Source of the DNA: Aeropyrum sp.
Lineage (GTDB): Archaea; Thermoproteota; Thermoprotei_A; Sulfolobales; Acidilobaceae
NCBI GenBank assembly: GCA_015521685.1
Contig: WANT01000065.1
Span: 1-48,749 of the forward strand
Direction: 5' to 3'
Length of the DNA: 48,749 nt
A model generated the notes under the pieces. The model was not told where the DNA came from and did not search any database. It worked only from the letters and a program-made list of their open reading frames with translations. Of this stretch, positions 1 to 7,321 are shown piece after piece (the first letter of the stretch is position 1; each line of letters begins with the position of its first letter). Position numbers and translations under genes: made by a program.

Positions 1-1106
1 AGCCCGGCTCCAAGCCTAACCTTGAATCCTAGCTTAGCCATGCTTCTCTCCAGAGCCCCTATAGTGGCTATAACATCGTTAGCGTCGACTTCGCCCATGT
101 GTCCTATCCTGAATATTGCCCCCTTCAGCTCTCCCAGACCACCAGCCAACTCTACATTCCTTCTCCTCATCTCGCTGTAGAGTTGCTGCCACTGGACGCC
201 CTCAGGTAGATATGCTGCCGTGACTGTCCAGGATCTGAATGGCTTTTTAGCTACAAGCCTAAGACCCATAGCTTCTAGGCCCGCCTGGACGGCTTCCGCC
301 AGAGCCCTATGCCTTCTGTATCTCCTCTCTAGTCCCTCGCCGAGAATCCTCTTCAGGCTAGAGTGCAGAGCGAATATCAAATTCACTGCTGGAGTTAGGT
401 GATAGTTCCTGGTTGACTCCATCTCTCTTGAGAGCGAGTGGAAATCAAAGTAGATGCCCTCTTGGGGCAAGCTGTGTAGATGCTTCGTGAACTCAGCACT
501 AAACGCAACGATTGCGAGTCCTGGAGGAGTGCTTAGAGCCTTTTGACTACCTGTCAGACAAACATCTACACCCCACTCATCCATCCTCATCTCCATGCCA
601 CCTATGCTAGCAATGCCATCTACAACCAGCTTCGCGTCGAACTTCTTGACGGCCTCAGCAATCTCTCTTACAGGATTGGCAATGGAAGTACTAGTCTCAA
701 CATGCTGGAGGAAAACGGCCTCTACACCGCCACTACGCTCTAGAATCTCCTCCACCTGAGGGCCTGTAAAGCCCTCGCCATAGGGCACCCTACCGACGAC
801 TACATCGGCACCTATTGACCTGAGGATTCTCTCGAAATATCCTCCGAAATAGCCAGCTTTTAGAACTAGTACCCTACTCCCCTTCCCAGCCACAGCTCTG
901 GCTGCCAGCTCCATAGCCAGGCTTCCACTACCAGGCAGTATGAAGACTTTCCCGCTAGTTCCGAACACCTCAGCAGACATCCTAAGGGTCTCTCCGTGAA
1001 TCTCGTCGAAGTCGGGCGAGGTATGGCTTATTACAGGCCTTGCCATCTCCAAGAGGACTTCTGGCGCTACAGGTGTAGGCCCGGGAATCATCAGAAGCTT
1101 AGCCAA
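1..1106 (-). CDS. Class V aminotransferase (alanine-glyoxylate / serine-pyruvate type), C-terminus cut by window
   Basis: This is a PLP-dependent fold-type I aminotransferase that probably moves amino groups between alanine or serine and glyoxylate or pyruvate. The translated minus strand begins MAKLLMIPGPTPVAPEVLLE, the usual start of the family. It then shows a substrate-binding stretch with HTSPDF, the DGIASIGG segment, and GSQKAL, whose Lys carries PLP. About 368 residues are visible and the frame is still open at base 1, so only the last few residues should be missing. I chose the TTG at 1106; an ATG five codons later would give MIPGPTPV. It lies 137 bp downstream of fixC on the same strand. 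The family is clear, the exact substrate is not. Confidence 0.85.
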   Translation of the reverse strand, partial: MAKLLMIPGPTPVAPEVLLEMARPVISHTSPDFDEIHGETLRMSAEVFGTSGKVFILPGSGSLAMELAARAVAGKGSRVLVLKAGYFGGYFERILRSIGADVVVGRVPYGEGFTGPQVEEILERSGGVEAVFLQHVETSTSIANPVREIAEAVKKFDAKLVVDGIASIGGMEMRMDEWGVDVCLTGSQKALSTPPGLAIVAFSAEFTKHLHSLPQEGIYFDFHSLSREMESTRNYHLTPAVNLIFALHSSLKRILGEGLERRYRRHRALAEAVQAGLEAMGLRLVAKKPFRSWTVTAAYLPEGVQWQQLYSEMRRRNVELAGGLGELKGAIFRIGHMGEVDANDVIATIGALERSMAKLGFKVRLGAG

Positions 1107-1243
1107 AGTCTCTACACCGGCTGATCGTTTATAGCGCTCTAGGGCTTTTACTAGTATTAATTCCGAAGTATAGAATCGTTGAGGGTTAAAATGAGGACTA
1201 TTGATGGGGCACTCTATTAATTGCTTGGTCTCCTTTCTCGAGA

Positions 1244-2542
1244 CTACAGGTTAGCTGCCTTAAGGAGTTTCTGTATGAGCAGAGGGAGGGGGGTCCCCGT
1301 CTCCCTCGCCGATTTCATAACGGCTTCGAGGATCCTCGGCTCCTCATACTCAGCCTCAAATAGCGACTTGAGAACATCCACAGTTATTGAAGGTAAGGCT
1401 TTGAAGAACCAAGGATCGCTCATAACGTCCTCAATCCCCTTATGACTAACAAGCTCCTTATAGACGAAGCTCGACTTTAGCTTCTCCTCGTAAACACGGA
1501 GAGTCTCTTCGGAGGTGTCTCCAACTGCGAGCGCGTGAAGTATTGCCTCTGCAGCAAGCTTTCCACTGTAAACTGCGAAATCGACTCCCCTTATCGTGTA
1601 TCCAGTATTTAGAAGTAGTCCCGCGGCATCGCCGACGACAACTAGGCCATCGTGGACCAGTTTCTTGGGCATGTAGCCTAGGCCCCCCTCTATCGCCAGC
1701 CTGGCACCGTATTCAGCTATGTCTCCATCTCTCCAGAAGCGTCCGAAATACTCGTGGAGCCTTAGCCTCTCAATCATTCTGCTCACATGCTCATTTATAA
1801 CCCCCTTTTCTACAGCATTCACAGCGCTCGAAACCCTCAACACTATTCCAATGCTGACAGAGTCTTTCATAGTATACACGAATCCCCCGCCGGGAACCCC
1901 GTTGGTAACCTCACCAGCTATTAGCCACGATAGCCCCTCGCCTTTGGAAAGCCCAAACCTAGACTCTATCTCGTCTGGCTTTAGCCTAATTACCTCCTTA
2001 ACGCCTAAGGCGAGCCTTGACGGGTCTGGCGGGTCCGCTAAACCTATCTTCTCGAGGAGCAGTCTGTTGACGCCCTCAGCATCGACCACAACATCCGCGT
2101 TTACCTCATCCCCCCCACTTCGGACCCCCGCAATCCTACCGTCTTTAACTATAAACTCGTCCGCCACAATCTCGTCTAGAATAGTAGCTCCCGCCTCCTC
2201 CGCCTTACCCGCCATCCATTTAACAAGTTCAGGTAGATATGTCGTGAAGGCCACGGGCTTGCCTAGCCTATACTCTAGGGTTGCTAACCTCCCACCCCAT
2301 TCCAGGCTAAACCTCTCGACCCTAACCCACCTATGGATCGGGGCCTTCTTATCTAGATCTGGCCACACGTCCCTCAGAGGCTGAGCATAGACCTTTCCAC
2401 CGAAGAGACTCTTCGAGCCTGGCTCCCTACCCCTTTCCAACACAAGCACCTTAATGCCTGACCTTGCGAGGAGATAAGCCGCGGAGAGGCCTGCAGGTCC
2501 TGCACCCACAACTACCACATCATATTTACTCCCATCACTCAC
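1244..2542 (-). CDS. fixC: FixC-type FAD-dependent ETF-quinone oxidoreductase
   Basis: This is a flavoprotein dehydrogenase of the FixC / ETF-QO group, expected to pass electrons from the electron-transfer flavoprotein to the quinone pool at the membrane. An N-terminal Rossmann FAD motif, GAGPAGLSAAYLLARSG, begins at residue 13. The VLVLERG strand follows, and the second FAD signature VVVGDAAGLL lies near residue 300. Its 432 residues are normal for FixC. It is the third gene of an etfB-etfA-fixC operon, 21 bp after etfA. FixX, the small ferredoxin that normally accompanies FixC, is not encoded downstream: the next gene is an aminotransferase and the 137 bp gap is too short. A related geranylgeranyl reductase is possible from fold alone, but the ETF neighbours argue for FixC. 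Confidence 0.88.
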   Translation of the reverse strand: MSDGSKYDVVVVGAGPAGLSAAYLLARSGIKVLVLERGREPGSKSLFGGKVYAQPLRDVWPDLDKKAPIHRWVRVERFSLEWGGRLATLEYRLGKPVAFTTYLPELVKWMAGKAEEAGATILDEIVADEFIVKDGRIAGVRSGGDEVNADVVVDAEGVNRLLLEKIGLADPPDPSRLALGVKEVIRLKPDEIESRFGLSKGEGLSWLIAGEVTNGVPGGGFVYTMKDSVSIGIVLRVSSAVNAVEKGVINEHVSRMIERLRLHEYFGRFWRDGDIAEYGARLAIEGGLGYMPKKLVHDGLVVVGDAAGLLLNTGYTIRGVDFAVYSGKLAAEAILHALAVGDTSEETLRVYEEKLKSSFVYKELVSHKGIEDVMSDPWFFKALPSITVDVLKSLFEAEYEEPRILEAVMKSARETGTPLPLLIQKLLKAANL

Positions 2543-2563
2543 CCTCTACTCACCCCGCATGAT

Positions 2564-3688
2564 CTAGGTTGTGATCCGGATCTCCTCAACCTCCCCCTCC
2601 AAGAGTTCCTCTAGATATCTAGATCTTTCCTCTCTCAACCGCTTCAGCTCTTCGACTAGGGCTGGAATTATTTCCCTATAGTCTCCTATAACCGTGTAGT
2701 CTGCCTGCGAGACTATAGGGGCGTTTTCATCTATGTTAATAGCAACTATCCGCCTGGCCTCCCTCACGCCGACCATATGCTGCGCCGAACCGCTAATACC
2801 CACGGCGATATACAGGATCGGCTTCACGCTCTTCCCGGTCTGGCCTACCTGCCTGTCCTGAGGGATCCAACCAGCGTCGACAGCCTTTCTCGAACCCGCG
2901 ATAACGCCCCCTATAAGTGACGCTAGTTCCTCGAGTATCTTGAAGCCCTCGGGCCCTCCTAGACCCTTGCCGCCAGAGACTATGACATCAGCCTTCTCTA
3001 TTGGAGTCTCCTCCAAGGCTAGCCTTGCTCTCTTAACCAGCCTGGCCCTAGGCTCTGGAGGCTCGGCCTTCTCAATGAGGACCTCACCCCTACGCTCGTA
3101 ATCAGGCTCTGGAGCGGGGAATACATTAGGCCTCGCAGTACCTATCTGCGGCCTCCTGAATGGCGTTCTTATATACGCCAGCATTATGGCTGAGAAGGGG
3201 GGGCGTATCATAAGTACATCCTTGGACTCGGGATCCACGTCGAAATCTGTACAGTCTGCCGTTATACCTGTCTTGAGAGTGTTGGCCACATAGGGAGCCA
3301 GCTCTCTCCCACGGGCAGTGGCTGCGAACAGTATTACTGATGGCTTGTATTTCATTGCCAGCTCCACAACCACACTCCCCACAGTCTCGGGGCTGTAGCG
3401 CGATAGCCTTTCGTGCTCGACTATAATAACCTCCTCTGCCCCCCTAGCTATCATCTCGCGTGCTAGACTCGACGATCCCGGAGGACCTAGAAGTACTCCC
3501 ACAACCTTCTCTTTAAGCTTCTCCGCTATCTGTCTGGCTGGTGTTAGCATCTGCAGGCTGGCCTCAACTATCTTCCCATCGTTAAGCTCCGCCACAACCC
3601 AGACATTTCTAAACTCCTCGGGCTGCTCGCAAGGCCATATAGAGCATATCTTGTCACAGTCCACCCTCACCACAGCTAGCCACCCCAT
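2564..3688 (-). CDS. fixB: Electron transfer flavoprotein alpha subunit (FixB/EtfA)
   Basis: This is the alpha subunit of an electron-transfer flavoprotein, pairing with the EtfB encoded just upstream. The C-terminal FAD domain is complete: a GGKGLGGPEG loop near residue 237, GSRKAVDAGW, QVGQTGK and GISGSAQH. The N-terminus carries about 30 residues before the domain, with three Cys (C-x3-C-x4-C) that could be the remnant of a ferredoxin-like extension; this is too short to be a full cluster domain. The gene starts 13 bp inside the end of etfB, so the two are probably translationally coupled. At 374 residues it is slightly longer than a plain EtfA because of the extension. Confidence 0.92.
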   Translation of the reverse strand: MGWLAVVRVDCDKICSIWPCEQPEEFRNVWVVAELNDGKIVEASLQMLTPARQIAEKLKEKVVGVLLGPPGSSSLAREMIARGAEEVIIVEHERLSRYSPETVGSVVVELAMKYKPSVILFAATARGRELAPYVANTLKTGITADCTDFDVDPESKDVLMIRPPFSAIMLAYIRTPFRRPQIGTARPNVFPAPEPDYERRGEVLIEKAEPPEPRARLVKRARLALEETPIEKADVIVSGGKGLGGPEGFKILEELASLIGGVIAGSRKAVDAGWIPQDRQVGQTGKSVKPILYIAVGISGSAQHMVGVREARRIVAINIDENAPIVSQADYTVIGDYREIIPALVEELKRLREERSRYLEELLEGEVEEIRITT

Positions 3689-4521
3689 AGCTGCCTAAGA
3701 ATCAAGTCCCTAGTCTCAGGATCCTTCAAAAGCTTCCTGAGGAGCCATCTGGCCCCGTCTCTAGGATCCCTGGGTTTGTAGACCTCCCTCTTTCTTGGTA
3801 TGTCAGGCAGGTATGTAACCTTTGCCACTATGGTTGGGCTGCCCTTGAGGCCGACACATCTGGGGTCGAGGCCCAAGTCCTTGTTAGAAACTATCTTAAA
3901 CGGCTTCTCAAGCTTAGCCCTAAGCTTGCCCTTTAATGTGATGTCTCTAGGTTTGAATGCTCTCATAGCAACTGAGAGCACTGCTGGTAGCGGGACCTCA
4001 TACTCCTCTAAATAGCCCTCTACTATCCTCTCTACCCTTATGCTTGAATTCTCGGTGAGTTCGGCCCATCTCACGTAATACACGTATGGCCACTCTAGCC
4101 AGCTGGCCACCTGGGCGCCAATGTGTGCTGTGCTAGAGTCTATCGTCTCCTGGCCAAATATAGCTAGGTCAACTTTACCCCTCTCGCCCTCTATAAGTTT
4201 TAGCCCATTGGCTAGGACGTAGCTAGTGGCTAGGGTGTCGGCCCCAGCGAATACCCTATCGCTGAACATGTAGCCATAGTCCACACCCATAGATATCAGG
4301 TGCTCGAGTCCCTTGACAGCCGGTGGAGGACCCATAGTGGCAGCTATAACCTCGCCACCATACCTATCCCTAAGCCTGAGAGCTAGCTCCACCGCGGCAA
4401 GGTCTGGGGGATTAATAATGCTCGGTACTCCTTGCCTTATTAGAGTGCCTGTCTTTGGATCGATGCGAACTGCCTGCGTGTTAGGCACCCACTTAAACCC
4501 GACGACTATCCTTAGTCCCAC
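3676..4521 (-). CDS. fixA: Electron transfer flavoprotein beta subunit (FixA/EtfB)
   Basis: This is the beta subunit of the electron-transfer flavoprotein and the first gene of the etfB-etfA-fixC operon. The visible family features are FKWVPNTQAVRIDP at the N-terminus, INPPDLAAVELALRL (the INPFD-type helix) and GQETIDSSTAHIGAQVASWL (the GxxAxDxxTxQxG region). It is 281 residues long and starts at GTG 4521. A good TATA element lies about 85 bp upstream. Known FixAB pairs can bifurcate electrons from NADH to ferredoxin and quinone; whether this one does cannot be decided from the sequence alone, and the absence of FixX speaks for caution. Confidence 0.92.
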   Translation of the reverse strand: MGLRIVVGFKWVPNTQAVRIDPKTGTLIRQGVPSIINPPDLAAVELALRLRDRYGGEVIAATMGPPPAVKGLEHLISMGVDYGYMFSDRVFAGADTLATSYVLANGLKLIEGERGKVDLAIFGQETIDSSTAHIGAQVASWLEWPYVYYVRWAELTENSSIRVERIVEGYLEEYEVPLPAVLSVAMRAFKPRDITLKGKLRAKLEKPFKIVSNKDLGLDPRCVGLKGSPTIVAKVTYLPDIPRKREVYKPRDPRDGARWLLRKLLKDPETRDLILRQLWGG

Positions 4522-4603
4522 TACTCTAGCCCTACTATAACCCGGTTCTCAACCTCAGGTGATAAGCGAAGCGCCGAGACCTAGATACACCAGCTGAACG
4601 GTC

Positions 4604-4613
4604 AAAATATAAG
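4604..4613 (-). promoter_or_regulatory. Candidate TATA box for the etfB-etfA-fixC operon
   Basis: On the minus strand the sequence reads CTTATATTTT, a close match to the archaeal box A. It lies about 85 bp upstream of the GTG of etfB, which would leave a leader of about 55 nt. A second TTATAG at 4535-4540 is too near the start to serve. Confidence 0.45.
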
Positions 4614-4647
4614 TACGTCTATCCTATAGCCCTACTAAACTAAAATT

Positions 4648-5055
4648 CTAGTCTGCAGCCTGGTGGCGCCGCGCCAGTTGATGGGCTAAACCCTCTACAT
4701 CCCCCAGCGCTGCGTAGCGCGCTATGAGATCTATGAGTATCTCAATATCAGGGCGCTCCAACTTGTTGCGTTCCATGAATTCGGCAACCGCCATAGCCGC
4801 TAGGATAACGCTATGCCTCCCTAGGGGCTCTAGAGTAGCTATTTCGAAGGCAAGTTGAGCAGCTTCCCGAAGCCTCCGCTCCATGCACGAACCCATATAC
4901 TTTTTGTAAATAGTTGCAGCTTGAGTAGTAGCAGCCTCTAAAAGAGCTAAGGTCTCTCTAGCCGGTGTGACCTCTCCTAGAGAGGCCTCATGAATGTGAA
5001 GAAGCATTTTTATGACCGATTCGACTCTGATATGGCGCGTCCTGCATGTCGACAT
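4648..5055 (-). CDS. Small helical protein of unknown function
   Basis: I do not recognise this 135-residue protein. It is rich in Ala, Leu, Glu and Arg and reads as a bundle of amphipathic helices without membrane segments or a signal peptide. Two Cys occur (one near the N-terminus, one at MGSCMERR), and no catalytic motif is obvious. An ATG stands at 5055; an internal ATG at residue 17 (MLLHIHEASLGE) is a possible later start. It stands alone on the minus strand between the etf operon and a divergent MATE gene. Codon use looks like that of its neighbours, so it is probably a real gene. Confidence 0.6.
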   Translation of the reverse strand: MSTCRTRHIRVESVIKMLLHIHEASLGEVTPARETLALLEAATTQAATIYKKYMGSCMERRLREAAQLAFEIATLEPLGRHSVILAAMAVAEFMERNKLERPDIEILIDLIARYAALGDVEGLAHQLARRHQAAD

Positions 5056-5140
5056 CCAGATACCCGTGTTTAGTTACTTGTGAGGCCACATCTGATATTG
5101 TAGAGTTGTATGCTAGCGAGTTTCAGGCCGTAAGCTGAAC

Positions 5141-5149
5141 AATTTATTA
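5141..5149 (+). promoter_or_regulatory. Candidate TATA box for the MATE gene
   Basis: AATTTATTA lies 45 bp before the TTG start at 5190. A GAGGTG ribosome-binding site follows at 5172-5177. Confidence 0.4.
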
Positions 5150-5189
5150 CCATGTATTGGTTTCCGATATAGAGGTGTTAGAGTAAGGG

Positions 5190-6602
5190 TTGGACCGGGA
5201 GGAGCTAGAAAGAAAAAGGAGATGGGTAACAGAAGGGCCTATAACCAGAGTAATCCTAGCTCTAGCAACACCAATAATAGCAGCTAGACTGCTAGCCAGC
5301 ACTCAAGAGAGCATAGACACAATATTCCTTGGAAGAGTAAGCACCGAGGACCTCGCAGCCCCAGCCGCGGCAGCCCCTCTGATATGGCTCTTCGCCGGAA
5401 TAGGAATGGGAGTCAACTCAACACTATCCGCTCTAGTTTCGCAGGCGATAGGCGCTAGAGACTATAGGGCAGCACAGAAGTGGGCGTCACAGCTACTAGG
5501 CCTCACCCTCATCCTCGCTATTATAAGCGCCCTAACAATAGCCGGATCAGCAAAAACCATATTCACTCTCCAAGGCTTCCAAGGCGAGACACTGCGAATA
5601 GCAACCCTATACGCAGTCATTGCTAGTCTCGGAATGCCCTTCCTCCTACTCCTATTCTACTTCAACTCAGTAATGGCTTCATCAGGGGACACAAAAACCC
5701 CCTTCAAGATATCAGCCCTATCAACAATATTGAACATCATTCTAGACCCGATCCTTATATTCGGGCTCCTAGGGCTCCCCGCTCTGGGAGCAGCGGGGGC
5801 AGCACTAGCTACAGCCATATCAAGAGGCATAGCTGTGGCGATAGCCCTAGCCCTACTATTCAGAGGGGCGCCAGGCTTTAGACTATATCCAGCAATACCC
5901 AGACCCGAGCTAATAATCAAGACAGTCAGGATAGGGGGTCCAGTCTCGGTTCAGAGAGTAGTTGTCAGCCTTGGATTCCTGACCATGATGGGGATTGTCG
6001 CTGGTCTCGGCCCCGCCGTTGTCGCTGCATACAACGTCGCGCTAACAATAATACATGTAATCCAGTCGGGGACCTTCGGCTTCAACATAGCTATAGCAAC
6101 CATTGTGGGCCAAAACCTTGGCGCCAGGCTCGCAGCCAGGGCAGTGAAGGCTGCATACAGTGGAATAATGATTGTATTCTCCATCTTAACAGCCGGTGCT
6201 CTCTTGATAGTACTGGCAAGAGAACACCTAGTTGCACTCTTTACATCGATTGATGAGGTAGCATTCTATGCGGAAAGAATGATCTTAATAGTCGCCGCCG
6301 GCATTCCGTTCCTAGGCGCGTTCTTCACATCCCTGGGGGTAGCTAGGGGAAGCGGCTACACACTATTCATGTCAATACTCGGGATATCACGCCTATGGCT
6401 AGTCAGAATCCCGCTCGCCTACACTCTAGTATATCACTATGGAATGGGGGATATGGGAGTATGGATCTCCATGACACTCAGCAACATAATAGCAGGGGTA
6501 GTTGGAGTAATGTGGGTAGCCTCAAAAACCTGGCTATCAGCCGTGCCAAGAGTGTCGGAGAGTCGAGATAAACCACTAGACCGTGTAGAGGTGCCTCCAT
6601 AG
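5190..6602 (+). CDS. MATE family multidrug/cation efflux transporter
   Basis: This is a membrane exporter of the MATE (multi-antimicrobial extrusion) family, expected to expel organic cations or drugs in exchange for H+ or Na+. The 470-residue protein has about twelve hydrophobic helices in two homologous halves. Typical motifs are GPITRVILALATPIIAARL at the N-terminus, DTIFLGRVSTEDLAA and NSVMASSGDTKTPFKIS, followed by an NIILDPILIFGLLGLPALGA segment. The start is TTG 5190, supported by GAGGTG upstream; the nearby GTG at 5175 runs into a stop. It is monocistronic as far as can be seen, with tRNA-Gly 97 bp downstream. Confidence 0.93.
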   Translation: MDREELERKRRWVTEGPITRVILALATPIIAARLLASTQESIDTIFLGRVSTEDLAAPAAAAPLIWLFAGIGMGVNSTLSALVSQAIGARDYRAAQKWASQLLGLTLILAIISALTIAGSAKTIFTLQGFQGETLRIATLYAVIASLGMPFLLLLFYFNSVMASSGDTKTPFKISALSTILNIILDPILIFGLLGLPALGAAGAALATAISRGIAVAIALALLFRGAPGFRLYPAIPRPELIIKTVRIGGPVSVQRVVVSLGFLTMMGIVAGLGPAVVAAYNVALTIIHVIQSGTFGFNIAIATIVGQNLGARLAARAVKAAYSGIMIVFSILTAGALLIVLAREHLVALFTSIDEVAFYAERMILIVAAGIPFLGAFFTSLGVARGSGYTLFMSILGISRLWLVRIPLAYTLVYHYGMGDMGVWISMTLSNIIAGVVGVMWVASKTWLSAVPRVSESRDKPLDRVEVPP

Positions 6603-6654
6603 CATCATACCCACACCTAGACAGTTCCAGCAGGATTAAAACTCCTAGAGATAA

Positions 6655-6663
6655 GATATAAGA
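6655..6663 (+). promoter_or_regulatory. TATA box for tRNA-Gly
   Basis: GATATAAGA is centred about 40 bp before the tRNA. That distance would leave a short 5' leader for RNase P removal. Confidence 0.5.
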
Positions 6664-6698
6664 GATACAGGCAGTCCAATAACCCCGTGGGAGCGCGA

Positions 6699-6777
6699 GC
6701 GGCCGTCGTCTAGCCTGGACTAGGACGCCGGCCTTCCAAGCCGGTGGTCCCGGGTTCAAATCCCGGCGGCCGCACCA
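6699..6777 (+). tRNA. tRNA-Gly (anticodon UCC), CCA encoded
   Basis: The acceptor stem is GCGGCCG (6699-6705) paired with CGGCCGC (6767-6773), followed by the discriminator A and an encoded CCA (6775-6777). The T arm is CCGGG-TTCAAAT-CCCGG. The anticodon stem CCGGC/GCCGG holds the loop CTTCCAA, giving anticodon UCC, which reads GGA and GGG. There is no intron at the canonical 37/38 position. Confidence 0.96.
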
Positions 6778-6790
6778 TACCCTGCGCGGG

Positions 6791-6813
6791 CTTGGAGAAC
6801 CTTCTTCTCCAAG
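6791..6813. terminator. Perfect 9-bp hairpin between tRNA-Gly and the convergent regulator gene
   Basis: CTTGGAGAA (6791-6799) pairs exactly with TTCTCCAAG (6805-6813) around a 5-nt loop. It sits 14 bp after the tRNA and 11 bp before the stop of the converging regulator gene, so it may end or separate transcripts from both sides. There is no strong T run on the plus strand, which weakens the terminator reading. Confidence 0.4.
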
Positions 6814-6823
6814 TTCTAAAGGT

Positions 6824-7162
6824 TTATAGCTTAATATTGCACTCTAAGTAAGTTGTTATATATATTCTTATGTTGTTCTTAATGGTATATAGTTTTAGGT
6901 TGGACTGGCTATACATGATCTCAACGAGGCCAGCCTCCTCTAGGACGTTGATGTGTTTTATAACATTCTTGTGGCTTATCTTCACATTCCTGGCTATTTT
7001 TCTAATTGATGCAGGCTCGCCGTTGGTCGCTAGATAGAGTAGTATCTTTATTTTGATGTCGTTCTCGTAGATTCTTAGTATCTTGCTAAGCAGATCTTCA
7101 CTGCTCTCATTGCATTGTTTAAAATCTATATCTTTCATTCTCATCAACTCATTCATTCTCAT
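6824..7162 (-). CDS. Winged-helix (ArsR-like) transcriptional regulator
   Basis: This is a small DNA-binding protein. The central region has a winged helix: a helix with KIKILLYLATNGEPAS, the recognition part IRKIARNVKISHKNVIKHI, and the wing-like GLVEIMYSQSNLKLYTI. The open frame reaches an ATG at 7210, but a TATA box (7214-7221) ends four bases before that ATG, so transcription should begin near 7190. The ATG at 7162 (112 residues) is therefore preferred. The gene is clearly more AT-rich than its surroundings. It is the last gene, in orientation, of the surface locus and might control it; that is inference from position only. Confidence 0.78.
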   Translation of the reverse strand: MRMNELMRMKDIDFKQCNESSEDLLSKILRIYENDIKIKILLYLATNGEPASIRKIARNVKISHKNVIKHINVLEEAGLVEIMYSQSNLKLYTIKNNIRIYITTYLECNIKL

Positions 7163-7213
7163 GACCTGCTTAAAAAACTTCACTTGTTTATAATGATATA
7201 TTGTTGACATACC

Positions 7214-7221
7214 TTTATAAG
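7214..7221 (-). promoter_or_regulatory. TATA box that decides the regulator start
   Basis: The minus strand reads CTTATAAA here. Transcription should start about 26 bp downstream, inside the longest open frame, which excludes the ATG at 7210 and favours the ATG at 7162. Confidence 0.5.
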
Positions 7222-7321
7222 TTTTTTAATTGAACTATTATCAATTTTATTCTCTATTATTTCTGATTTTCGACAGTTTTTCATAGCTTTCAAAAGATTT
7301 GGTAAATAGGTTTTTGCATTA

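Noticed and set aside
1719-2384. Long plus-strand open frame of 221 codons opposite fixC
   Set aside because: It is Ser/Thr/Pro-rich antisense sequence of a clear gene, with no family features or promoter.
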